The notes under the pieces: generated by a model | Database searches by the model: none | What the model saw: the letters and a program-made list of their open reading frames with translations, nothing else | Told to the model about the DNA's origin: nothing | Assembly (NCBI RefSeq): GCF_964340395.1 | Contig: NC_135556.1 | Coordinates: 21,423,723-21,487,722 of the forward strand | From: Glandiceps talaboti | Lineage: Eukaryota > Hemichordata > Enteropneusta > Spengelidae | Length of the DNA stretch: 64,000 nucleotides | Direction of reading: 5' to 3' | Made by a program: the position numbers and the translations under genes | Shown here: positions 52,521-64,000 of the stretch, in pieces | Position numbering within the stretch: the stretch's first letter is position 1 | Layout: each line of letters opens with the position of its first letter

Positions 52521-52624
52521 TTAACTTGATTTTGTTCATTCATTTTTTTTCACTGTTCCCATTTTATAGTTGGTGAAAATTATAATTTTAAAGAAAGTTA
52601 AAGACTCTTTGAAATCAAAATTCA

Positions 52625-53030
52625 TTGACATGTGGAAACAATCTGTGGCAAGTAACAACAAATTTCATGTTTATTCTCAAAGTAAGTCAATTTTTCAACG
52701 TAACAAATATTTTATATGTTGTTACAAACACTTTTGATAGAATATCCGTTACAAAATTAAGGATTCCAAACCATATATTGCCAATTGAAGTTGGCCGTTA
52801 CGAGAACATTGAAAAGAAGCATAGATTATGCACATTATGTAGTTCAAGCGTTGGAGATGAGTTTCATTGTACAATTCTGTGTAACAATGAAAAAATAGAG
52901 GGTATTAGAGATAAATACTTTGATACTATATTTAATTTACAATACAAAAGTAAAAATATACTTATCTGCGTTCCCAGGCCTCCGGCCCACATACAAAGAA
53001 GTTACACTTCGACATAAATGTATACATAAA
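52625..53030 (+). pseudogene. C-terminal fragment of a second non-LTR retrotransposon ORF
   Basis: A 130-codon open stretch contains TKLRIPNHILPIEVGRY and then HRLCTLC, GDEFHCTILCNN and IRDKYF. This is the post-RT region of LINE polyproteins, with its CxxC...H...C cysteine-histidine pattern. The start is truncated, and it abuts an oppositely oriented element on the right. Confidence 0.6.
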
Positions 53031-53039
53031 AGTAAATAA

Positions 53040-54330
53040 TTTCAAATAATAGTTATTAGACAAAGACTCTTTACGGCTCTGAAAAGCCTTAAAATATACA
53101 TTGACAAATTTCTAATTACAACGTCATCCAATTCAATGGAGCGCATTAGATCATTAAATTTACAAAGATTTAGGATGCAGTGCAAAATGTTTCGGAATAT
53201 ATTTGAGCTTCAGATCATTGTACACAGAGCAGACCCAAGTATTTGTAATAACTAACAACATCAATATTTTGCCCATTCAAAAGGAAATCTTCAGATTTTG
53301 CTCTAAGACCACCATTTTTGAAATCATAATCTTTGTCTTTTCAATGTTTACTTTCATCGCCCATTTTTTCACAAAATTGACTTAATCTTTGTAAGTTTAC
53401 AACTGAATCCGCAACAATGGCAATATCACATGTTATTAAGTTCCTTTTATAAAAAATGTAAATAAGATCGGACTCAACATACAACCCTGTCTTTCGCCCA
53501 CAGAACAATCAAATTACTAAGTCGCACTTGTCCCTGATTTCACACAGGACTTCACGCTTGCATACATATATAGACCGTAAACTGAAAAACATATTGTCAT
53601 CAACGCCAAGAAGTGAAAGATTATACAACAAAAAGGAATGGTTTAGTCTATCAAATGCCTTTGAAAAATCTACAACCAAACAATAAAACTCCCCCCCCCT
53701 CACATTCGCATACTTATGCAAAACAAAACTATTGTCAACAGTGCTGTGGTTCTTGCGAAATCCTGCTTGACAGTCAGATACTATATTTTGACTGTCTGCC
53801 AATTTAGTCAGCCTGGTATTTAAAATAGACGTGAAGATATTACCAAGCACATTCAACAGAGATATTCCCCTATAATTAGTGATGTCGCTCTTATCTCCAT
53901 TTTTGAACAGTGGAATGATAACCCCAGAAGTCAAAACGTCTAGGAATTGTCCCTATTCAAAAATGAAATGAAATAGAACAGAAAGGAAAGGATATCTGCA
54001 GAAAATTTGTAAAATTCATTTGGAATTCCATCAGCTCCACGAGCTTTCCCAGATTTCAGACTTTTCACACTTGACAATATTTCATCTTAAGTGATAGGAG
54101 TGTTTAGATCTCCGTCACCCTAACCTGGTACAAATGATAAATCAATATTCTAGAAATCCTCGTCCACTGACAATATAACATTTCTATCACAGTACACTTT
54201 CATTGCACCGAGGTAATCATGCAAAGATGCATCTCTACTTAAACCTTTAAAACCTTAAAAATTTTAATCTGTTATACGTAGTACGTTTTGTTGAATGACA
54301 TATATTGTGATACCAGACACGTTGAGTACT
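53040..54330 (-). pseudogene. Decayed non-LTR retrotransposon reverse transcriptase (minus strand)
   Basis: Reading down the minus strand, RT blocks occur in order: KSGKARGADGIPNEFYK near 54040, then after a frame change GVIIPLFKNGDKSDITNYRG, QAGFRKNHSTVDN and VVDFSKAFDRLNH (open from 53934 to 53509), then SVGERQGCMLSPILF near 53470, and finally NGGLRAKSEDF and SYYKYLGL near 53260. Several stops and frameshifts separate them, and the second catalytic Asp-Asp box is not clear. A tail-to-tail arrangement with the plus-strand fragment at 52625-53030 suggests nested or rearranged insertions. Confidence 0.75.
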
Positions 54331-54474
54331 TAAAATCATATTTGCATTCAGATCCTACACACTTCATGCTTTCCCATGCAGTCTGTAAAGCCGTTGTAAA
54401 ATTTCCCAATTAGTTTACAATCTCAGCTACAGGAGTTTGATATGCGGTCTTCATTTAAGTATATTTTGTCATTT

Positions 54475-54617
54475 GTAGATGACGTCACTGCCAGATATTT
54501 CAATGATTTACTAGATATATTCAAAACATTGTAAGTGTAATTCAGTTGAAGATCAGTGCTTCATTTGTTATGTTTTCGTCACTTCTTGTATACACGGTTT
54601 AATAAATAAATAAATAC
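54475..54617 (+). mobile_element. Possible LINE 3' end with (AATA)n tail
   Basis: A short unique segment ends in AATAAATAAATAAATAC at 54601-54617, the kind of simple tail left by CR1/L2/RTE-type elements. No coding motif is seen. Confidence 0.3.
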
Positions 54618-57329
54618 AAAAATATGTATGTATATGTACGTATGTACAATGTCTATATATAACTAAAGTCCCATTCAAGGTAACATAAAGTCCATTCAAT
54701 TTTACATAATGCCGATGAATCCTAACCGATTTTGCAGCAGTGGAATGTCGGCCCAGAAAATAATGCTAATTTAGACAATATCAATACAGTTAGTCAAAAT
54801 AAAATGTGACCCTCATGCCCCCACCCCAGAAATTACTAAGGTAAGGTTAAATTAATACCGTGGACTTCAAAGGACGTCCTTGCCATTAACAAAGTATGAC
54901 GTCAGCCGACTCTAAATGCATCGGAGGCTTCTTTGCGGAATGAGTAGAGTTTGCATTTCCGTTAAAAGGTCACCCTAGGCCTCTTATAAGTATATATATC
55001 ACCACAAGTCTATGACATCGATTACAATATAGAAATAACTATCCTTGAAAAAAAATTGCCACAGGCTAGTGTGTGAACTATGCTAAATAAACAGCTGTTT
55101 CATCATATTGCGTCTTTCCGGAGTTTATTTTAATCACACAGGGTAGGTTTGTATATTTATAACAAGATTTACTTAGGCATTATTTCATTACCAGCCTCAC
55201 ATTATGTAAATTAACCTCTGCCATTGACCTAAGAGAAAAGGTCAGTTTAGTAACTGTTTATTGATGATATTGGTGCGGAATCTCAAGTGGTGTTTTTTTA
55301 AACTTCTCAGATTTATTTAGCAAATTACTATTTTGACCTAGCGGACGATGGTCAAGGTCGAAGGAAGTTTTAGAACAGAAAACACTTTTCTAAAAGTAGG
55401 AGTGTAGGCACTTGATTGGTGTTTGTATGCCAAAAACTTTAAAAGTAATAGAGTATGTGTCTAATTGGACTTGAATATAATAGACCAGGTTATGGACAGT
55501 ATCCTATCAGAAGGCCGACCTTTGGTAATACTGGTGTTCCCTTGTGTAAATTGACCCCGACTTTGAAGGTCAATGCCAAAGAGTGGAAAGGTTCACACCT
55601 CTAACTATGTGGGGTGCAATCTTGCATAGTGTCGTGTCTAATTTTAAAGCATATATTTCTATGAACACGTGAAGACATTTACAAAACGTAGCTAGTGAGT
55701 AATTAGCTAATTGCCCTTGAAGGGATAGTGCTGCCCTCGGACGGACGGACATGGTTCATTCCCATAGCAACTTCCTTGGAAAAACCCTCCAATATACATT
55801 TTTTAAATAGCGAGTTCAATATTCCCACCTAGCTTGTAGCAACATTTAGTGAATTTCCTTTCCAAATAGCCAAAAACATGTCTCGTTGTACCAGCCATGT
55901 CTGGACGAACATGCAACAGCTGGAAGCAATACTTAGTTATGAGCCGAACGAATACGAAGCAGTTCCAATAATTTCGACTGGCAATATTCACATAATTGTC
56001 CAATTTAACGATTCATACTCATAAGGTCAATTTTTCCCTTCAAATGAAGAGACTTGGTCTCTTCTGTGACATCTGCATCACATCATTGCCATATCTCACC
56101 ACTGTTACGTCCCATTACTGCCACTGTGTTACACCAATATCAGGGTATATCAGTAAAATCGCTGCTGACAATGAATCAATTTCAAGTGTGGTGTTTAGGA
56201 GAGAATCGGGTCTCACATGAGAAAATGAGGAAACAGTGTGATAAGACATTGAGGATAATTGTCCAACCAAGTACCCCCCCCCCCCCCCCCCATGTCAGGA
56301 CAACTTTTCTATGAACAATTTGCAGCTCGGGGTTCTTAAAGGCGATAGTTTATTATGTCAAGAACAAACATGTGGTACACAAATTTAAACAGAAGACATA
56401 TCTTTCGCGACTTCAATCTAACCCACCTGTAGTTAGCAAATAAAACTATTTTTTTGGCTCCCACTGGTGATCATGATTGGGTTAGATGTCCCAAAATCGA
56501 GAAGATTTTATATCGTGGTTGTTGGTCTTACAGTTACTAGATACATGAGATAGAATGAAATTTACGAGCAGCACTTTTTTTTCAAAGTCTTCAATGCATG
56601 GTATAACGAAGTTCGTACATCATACATGTACTTGTGTATTAAATCATCCGTGAAGCATTCTAGGTCCAGGTACATGACCAATAAATGATCCAGAAGCCTA
56701 GTTCCAAACGACCACCGCCTGTATCTCATCTCACGCCGTCACTCATACATTTATATTATAACTACTCGTAAACCAATCTGTGCGTTTTACATTTTTCAGT
56801 GAAAACTAAGTAATGTATAGTGAACGTCAATGTTAATTATTTGTGTGAGTGAAGGTACTTTGGTCAACATAAATGAAGAAGATTTGTTTTAAAAAACATG
56901 ATAATTTATACTGAGTAGATAATCGCTGAGAATCGCTTCTACAGCGAAATTAAAATTGACGGGGGGGGGGGAGGACATTATCTGAGAAGAAGGAGACACT
57001 GACGCTAAAATTCAAAAGATACTATCGGATGAATACATTGCAATTGGCGCCTTTCCTCGTCTTTTCGTCTGCACAAAGCTGAACTCACTTCAGACTTTGT
57101 TGAAATCCAAAATAACCTGTTCACTTGCAAAGCGAGTAATACAGCTGATCTGCATCATGCCATGTAAAAAACAGAATATTGTAAAAACAAAGGTTTCGCT
57201 AGTATCCCGATTGGGGGCGGTAACATGTCACCGACTCGGGTGATATGCAGAAAATGGCACGTGCCGAAGAAACTCGCTCAATATAGTGGGCATGGAAGAC
57301 ATTTCAAGAAATGCAATACGTGTACGGCT

Positions 57330-57840
57330 GGTGTCAGAATTTACGGCGGGGAGGGGGGGGGGGTGAGGGTGCTGGGGCGAAATGATTTTAGTCAAAAAAA
57401 ATTCGCAGTCCCCCTTCGCGCTCTCAAAACTGGATTTCATGGCCCCCGAAATGAACCCAAGATTATTCGTAGCCGCGCCCCTCCCTCCACTTCAGAGATG
57501 TACAGTATGGTACACTACATTAAACTAACATTGGGATTTTTTTACAAATATATGTGGGCTTTGCGAAAAAGGTCTCACATTGGGCTACACTTTGAGATAC
57601 TTAGTCAACAGGGTTTTATCTTTCAATCTTGATTATGGGCACAAACAGCATCCCCCATGATAGTGGGGAGGGTATGGGAGGGGATGTCCGCCTCCCAAAG
57701 TAAGCACTTTAAAAAAAATAAGGTCATGTAGTAGGCTATTTAATGGCATAAACTTTCAAACCATACACATTATCGAAAACCATAGAGTACTTGAAAATTG
57801 TCTTCACTACCCCGAGTCAATACATTATTATACAATTGTA
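57330..57840 (+). repeat. Dispersed repeat, copy B (continuous)
   Basis: Co-linear with 5500-5905 plus 6847-7115, in the same orientation. It carries the G-run near its start, the CCCCCGAAATGAACCC block, the GTCTCACATTG block, CAGGGTTT and the TTTCAAACCATACACATTATCGAAA end. A weaker related C-rich stretch follows at 58310-58460. Confidence 0.7.
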
Positions 57841-58011
57841 TGGCTTTATTACGTACACTTTAAATTGCCTATTCAGAGATATTTCACAGACACACATTTA
57901 TTTGGCTATTGACTGCCTCATAATTCAATGTATGGTAGGTAAATGAACTGTACAATTTTGTAAAATACAAGGTAAATGACTTCCTGAGTTTTGAATGTTC
58001 AAAAAAGTCTC

Positions 58012-58013
<2 letters not shown>

Positions 58014-58108
<95 letters not shown>

Positions 58109-58112
58109 ACAC

Positions 58113-58147
<35 letters not shown>

Positions 58148-58168
58148 CAGAGACAGACACAGAGACAA

Positions 58169-58228
<60 letters not shown>
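58014..58228. repeat. (GA)n then (GACA)n microsatellite
   Basis: About 90 bp of pure GA followed by ACAC and GACA units. Same motif order as the intronic array at 35881-36160. Confidence 0.95.
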
Positions 58229-58229
<1 letters not shown>

Positions 58230-59056
58230 GGAAGGCATACACCAATCCATTCGCTTGGCTGTCACCCAACTCATCACAGAATATAGGTTTTAGAAAGTAT
58301 TGCTGCGAAGCCGCGAGAAATTTTTTGTTTAATTCGGTTAAAATCACGAGCAAAATATTTCGCTCCCCCCCCTCTTTAGACCATCAGAATGTTCATGCCC
58401 TCCTTTGAACCCTCAATTTTTTCCATGGCCCCCAATTTCTCCCCAGCCCCCCCCCCCATACAAATTCAGACCCAGCCTAATTTGGGTGTACTTTTTTCAA
58501 TAACATCTGCTTCCATATATTGATGTCAGTCTAGCCTTTGTAATATATTGCTGTCAATAATGGTCCTAAAACCTACACCATTAGGTCGTTAGACTACATT
58601 TAATTTCAAACTAGACACACGGGTGTGATGCGTACTTTTGGAAGTGGGTCATCTACCACATTCTTTAATACGGTGTTTAATACGTGTACTTTGAATGCTA
58701 CATAGCAATTGCAATATTAGTCAACACAGGCCTAGATCTACTTACGTTTAGCAGCGTCTTTGAAGTGGCACCGTCTTTACACTCTGATCACGACATCACT
58801 GGAATTTGTAGAAATAGAGCTGAAGAACTTAACTGTAATGTTTATTTTACCAGCTGTGATATAGATATTCATTTTATACGATTCTCTAGGGTTAGTGGAT
58901 ACTTTCAAGGGAGCGTAGCAGGATCATTAACTGACGTAATAACGAGAAATCGCGGAAATATACGTTCAATTTATGACTACTGATGGGAACTTTACTGTCT
59001 TGAACTGAATTCTTTTCTTTTCTGAATCAGGTGATAATGATAAATATTGCATTCTT

Positions 59057-59400
59057 ATTGCCTGGCTATGAGGGCACTAGTAGGAATAGTGACCTTAATT
59101 TGCATACGGAGGGCAATATTCGTTTTCTATTTTCACTAGGGCACTATTACAATACCACGAGAGTCATCCCGGTGATTTGCTTTGACTCTGGAAGGGATAT
59201 GTGTCTGGGAATATGATATGTTTCAGCCTTGGGAAATAGTTGCATAGCCAGGCAATAAGTGTTTTATAAGATATCACATTCTCAGGTACATACTCTTTTC
59301 ATAGTCGAAGCAAATCCGTGATAAGATTTCTGTGTTACATGAATATTGCCCTAGGAAAATTAAAAACGTAACTAGAGCCCCTATATGCAAATTAAGGTCA
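59057..59400. repeat. Two oppositely oriented copies of an unknown repeat
   Basis: ATTGCCTGGCTATG (59057-59070) recurs inverted at 59243-59256. A 17 bp block TGACCTTAATTTGCATA (59090-59106) recurs inverted at 59384-59400. Between them further blocks match in inverted order (ACTAGGGCA/CTAGGGCAATATT, GGTGATTTGCTT/GGATTTGCTT). The order of anchors is circularly shifted, as expected if the copies came from a tandemly arrayed unit. Confidence 0.6.
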
Positions 59401-61311
59401 GTATAGGTCAATAGTCAATACCACGTGATACAATTTAAGTCAAGCACTGAAGACAGTTGTGTTATAATACTATTTAATTCTCGAATTCTCGCTAAAATAA
59501 ATAATGCTACACCATTTGCACGTGATTAAACTCTTTATTACTGGGCTGATAAGGGTGTCGTTATATAGTATAGTGCTGATTGATACATTTACTGCTTTGG
59601 TTGCCAAATAGAAAGCTGAGTTCAGTGCTCTTCAGGTGTGCCACTGTTGGAGATGTGTCTGTTGTTTGCTTTTGGGAGTTGAGATTTGACCACTTTAAAA
59701 TTTGTCATCATATAGTTCTTTCGTCTTCAAGTTGTGTGCGTCGAGTCAATGTTAATGTTATGCAAGAATGTGCCTCGTCGTTTCAATTACTCGTTGCTCT
59801 GTGTTGTGTTAAGTAATTGTGCTTTACTCTTAAACAGACTGCTGTTGTGTTATGCCATGTGCTGTAATGTTAGGCTGTAACGAACCAAGATTTTAATATT
59901 CATTATTCTGGCAATCCTGGACCCCTTGTCTAAAATATTTTAAATTCACTTCTAAAACTGAGCATCTAGTGTAGACAAATAGCTTTAACCGTGGCTCTGA
60001 TCGGTTGACTGATGAGAAAACTAGGCGTTGCTATATACCCAGTTGAGTGTAAAAATAGTCTCATTGCCTTGTCACTATGAAAATTAATTTAAAAAAATAT
60101 TTGTGTACATGATAAGTAATACATATTCATGTGGTTTAGAATTCTGCAGAGTTCACATTTAAGTTTATTATAACAGCACAATATGACTTTATATTTTACA
60201 ATGTATCATGTAAACATAAACATAAATATGTATATGTTAACCCATAGGTGATTCAACACTATTCAGGGTGTGCGATATTACAAGTAAGGTATCGTATCTA
60301 AGAACACATTTTCAAAAAAATGTGTTCGGGTGCAACCGGTACAGCTTAAAATGGATGTTTCAAATTTGATATGGTACATATAATGATGATATGAACAAAG
60401 GATATAGGAACATGGGGTGCATTCAGTTATTATCAAGTATTTGCTATAATAATCGTATTGGTGGAGTCTTAACTAGTAAACACATTATTAGTGAATCATG
60501 TTATAGTTTTCCCGATTCATTCACGAAGGAAAGTTAATTACAAGAAATACTAAATACTCGCAGGGTAAAACATGACCATTATCAACAAAATAAACTTCCT
60601 AGGGTCATATGTAACGTGCCTTTCTTATTTAAAGAAAAGGAAATGAGCTAAGATGGATAATTACACGTTTGATATGGATACAGTCGTGCCTCAAGCAAAT
60701 TGTAAGACACCACAGGAACCGACAATCACGGTCAGTTGACATTCAAGAATTGGTAATACAAAGCCCCCGGTGTCTTTCATTGGCGTCTGTCACGTGCTGT
60801 CTCTCTGCTCCACGATCTAACACAGATAAGGCTGAGCAGCACTGAACATAGACCTGTCTCGTTGACTACAAAATCCTAGCTAAGAATCCCATAAGAAGCC
60901 TAAGGAAGACATGTCAGATTAGTACAGCCATTTTTCTCGCCAGTTTATCCTGTGGTAACTTGGGACCTTGTGTTATTATATTTCACTGTGCTGTTTTCCT
61001 TAACAATCACCACCCTGCTGTAGAGTTTACCAGATTGAAAATTATCTAAACGTTAAAGACAAGTTTGCTCTAATCTTCACCAAATTATCCACTTTGAGGG
61101 TTTATCTGTAGTAAATGAACATACGAATGTTTCAGCCACACAGACACGTATTGCTGCTTAGGAAAATTTCACACGAACTCTGGTACTCAAAATATATGAT
61201 ATACTATATGCTATCAATTGGTAAAGGTAGTTGAATATTTTAACCTGTAGACAAGGAAATCAACTGTCTACGATATACTACGTATAGTTTTAGAGAGTAA
61301 TTATCTTGATA

Positions 61312-61640
61312 ATAATAATAATAATTTATTCCCACGTACAAAAAAATTTGATTACAGAACAGAACAAAATATCCTTATGTATATACAATAAACGTGTTAT
61401 TCGGGAAAGGGTGTGGAAGTAGTTGTTACACAACTAATCGAGTCCTTCCCTCACAAAACATATGACAATGCCCTGTTTCAATCAAGAATATTTAAACGTG
61501 GTAGATGATACATGGAAATACACTGAAATTACAAAATAAATTAAACATGAGCTCTAGATCCCAAAACAACCAGACTGTATACACTTTCTAAATCTTGCGC
61601 ATGATTAGTATGTTTGCACGCCACAAAAATGGTTAAGAAG
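61312..61640 (-). mobile_element. Possible LINE/SINE 3' end (minus strand)
   Basis: On the minus strand the segment ends TTTTTTTGTACGTGGGAATAAATTATTATTATTATTATC, an (ATT)n-type tail typical of CR1/L2-like elements. The inner boundary is a guess. Confidence 0.35.
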
Positions 61641-61991
61641 CGAATGTACAGCCTAAGGGTAAAGTGTCGGGTGCAGTAATTGATGTCTACAAAACTCAAA
61701 CGTTGAAACCTTCACACGGGATGAGCAGCGTCCATTAGCGGTCATGTTAGTTTAGTTAATCGATAACTCCATCTATAACATAATCAATCACTGAAGTAAT
61801 CGATCAATTGATTAAGAACTATTCAACAAATAGAGTAATTGCTCTGTCTTTCAAGACACGTGTGATGGATATATCTAAAGTTCTTGATCTATTGACCAAT
61901 ACATCAACCAGCTATTAGGGCTGATTCTCTGGGTAGCTTGTTGTCGTCAACTACGTGATGAATAACCTTGGTGCCCTTAGTACGTATACGT

Positions 61992-62039
61992 ACCTACCTA
62001 CCTACCTACCTGCCTACGTACCTACGCACGCACGCACGC

Positions 62040-62101
<62 letters not shown>
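61992..62101. repeat. (CTAC)n, (GCAC)n, (CAGA)n arrays
   Basis: Three adjoining tetranucleotide arrays with unit changes at about 62023 and 62041. Confidence 0.95.
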
Positions 62102-62102
<1 letters not shown>

Positions 62103-63539
62103 TGCACTTGATGCACGGTGCTACTTTGGCGATGTTCCCCATTGTATATGTAATAATATCGTCAAAACATGATTGATCATAATTGTATCTTTTAAGACGA
62201 GGAAGGAGCTCGAGGTGGTAATTAGAAACGATGGGTTTTTTTTACAGGAAGTAGAATAACAATGGTAATAAGTCACGTTTTGGCACACAATTTATTCATT
62301 GAAACAAATGAACTAAAAAATTATAAAAAAAACAACAACAAAAAAACGTTACGGCAACTGTGTCTTTAATGTGATATCTTATACTAGACTTTACAGGAGA
62401 AATTATACATTGGGAAATGAGTACTTTCCTGTGTTACCAGCTGCAGTTTTGAAGCATCACTCGCATACCTTGCCATACTTTGTGTGTTGTACATTCATTT
62501 ATATGATAATTTCCAAGATCCATAATTGTATGTCAAGATTACTGAGGAAATAGAGAAAGCAATTGATATTCAAAGTTGAGTCGATGTGTTCAATTGTTAT
62601 CCAGGCAATTGTTAATCTCGTTACTACACACTATTAACCTTCCGGAAAATGTAATTATAATTCTACACACAATGTACATACATAATATATAACAAACTCC
62701 CCTCACACACGCACGTACAATTTACATCAAGTCTGTTGTTTTCTTCAGAATACTTGCCTTGATACTGCGCCTTGAGATCACTTCTTTGTTCATGTAACCG
62801 TAACAGAAAATATTCAATAGGTCCACAGAGTGCTTTATGTATACATATTTACCATTAGTAACTCGTACTCATGTCTATATTTGCAGTGTTTATATAACGT
62901 GGCAATTTACCTGTAGACTTTTTACAGTGGATGACTAATGGAACCTAAACGATTAATTCACAAAAACTCAGCTAAAGACATAGTTGTCAACTTTGCAATG
63001 TTTTAAAGATCATCTAATTCTACGATCTATGTAGGCTATCTGAAGCTTTACACATTGTATCTTGAATCAGTCTGGGTTTTATTAAAAACAATGGAAGTAA
63101 TTTGAACTTTTGAACAAGATTTGAGCTAGCCTCGATTCATGTCTAAAACTATGACGTTCGTAATCTAGAAATGAAAGTCGACAATATCTACTTTGACTAC
63201 TACAGCTGTGTTCCTGCCCCCTCCCCTATTATAGGAATGTGTAGCCCAAAGTATTTGAAATGGGACGTGTAATTTGCTATTGTTCATGCCAAAAAAGGTG
63301 TAGCGATTTCCCTTCGCTTGACATACATGCCCAGTAATTTTCTTAAGTCATTCCCCCCAGCACCGAGAATAGTATTATAAATTTGACTTGGCGTTTACAC
63401 CTTGGCTTACCAGTATTTGAAAAAATATACAGACCTTCACTGAGCCAATTCAAGGACAGAAAGCATTATTGCTGTGTATTAAACTAACACCCCCAGGGCG
63501 CCCCTACCCACCACCACCAATCTTTAAAGGTATCAGTAC

Positions 63540-63613
63540 ATGCATACATACATACATACATACATACATACATACATACATACATACATACATACATGCA
63601 CTCTAGCACACAC

Positions 63614-63691
<78 letters not shown>
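63540..63691. repeat. (CATA)n then (AT)n microsatellite
   Basis: CATA units at 63540-63597 and a pure AT run at about 63617-63691, followed by TGCGCAAGTGTACTTAGCGCA, a short imperfect inverted repeat. Confidence 0.95.
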
Positions 63692-63695
<4 letters not shown>

Positions 63696-64000
63696 AAGTG
63701 TACTTAGCGCATTTCAAATAGTCTGTTCTTTATCAGGAGAAGCAACATGGTTTAGGCTCAGGTAATGTCTTGCATACTTTAAAATATTCATGAAGAACCA
63801 CGGACATATTACAAAACGTGGTTTTACGTTTCTTTCAGAAATGGTGAATTTTTTGTATGGGGATTCCACGTTAATATACGGCAACAAAATGATTCCGGAA
63901 ATAAGTTTAATAATCTAATCGTTGCTGATTTTTCAACCATGTCGGGGAATCTTTTTCAAAATGGTTATAAAAAGTCATCCGAGATATCTCGGAAGTGGAC

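Larger units (their letters stand above)
54618..64000. other. Gene-poor right end of the window
   Basis: I recognise no protein-coding gene. The stretch contains dispersed repeat copy B, opposed repeat copies at 59057-59400, a LINE-like tail at 61312, and GA/GACA, CAGA and CATA/AT microsatellites. Short ORFs at 58684-58983 and 59580-59816 look like chance. A short open stretch after TTTCTTTCAG at 63838 (starting MVNFLYGD) reaches a stop in 26 codons and is not supported. Confidence 0.55.

Overview
The window is nuclear DNA of an animal. Genes are split by GT-AG introns, introns and intergenic gaps are large and AT-rich, and tetra- and pentanucleotide microsatellites are very dense. There are no operons, CRISPR arrays or bacterial signals. 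The gene content (an M17 aminopeptidase, a clavesin/TTPAL-type CRAL-TRIO protein, a Phox2 homeobox gene and a large cadherin/laminin-G/L-domain/EGF protein) fits a bilaterian, most likely a marine invertebrate with a slowly evolving gene set. I cannot name the species.

Layout. 448-2566 (+): the last five coding exons of an M17 leucyl-aminopeptidase-family gene whose 5' part lies off the window. 7206-10080 (+): four exons of a clavesin/alpha-tocopherol-transfer-like CRAL-TRIO gene, with the short N-terminal exon not found. 10081-18513: intergenic, with a nearly 900 bp cluster of stacked tetranucleotide arrays. 18514-29271 (+): a complete four-exon Phox2 gene, reconstructed as a 266-residue protein. 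33769-48418 (-): a ten-exon gene that joins in frame at every junction into a 1644-residue protein with a signal peptide. 51.8-54.6 kb: decayed non-LTR retrotransposon pieces in opposite orientations. 54.6-64 kb: no gene recognised, only dispersed repeats and microsatellites.

The most interesting object is the minus-strand gene. Its core (cadherin repeats, an LNS/laminin-G-like domain, then cadherin-like repeats with the Leu-x-Tyr pattern) follows the layout of the calsyntenin ectodomain. Where calsyntenins have a membrane segment and an acidic cytoplasmic tail, this protein carries a receptor L-domain (the leucine-rich beta-helix type of the insulin and EGF receptors) and two EGF domains, then stops. 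I know of no described family with this order, so it is the best candidate here for something undescribed.

Other points of note are a precisely bounded 941 bp transposon-like insertion inside a dispersed repeat, a perfect 75 bp inverted repeat in an intron, an extra intron in Phox2, a cluster of three identical TTACGTCAT sites, and microsatellite arrays whose variant units look like successive CpG decay. The four genes share no obvious pathway; their proximity looks incidental.
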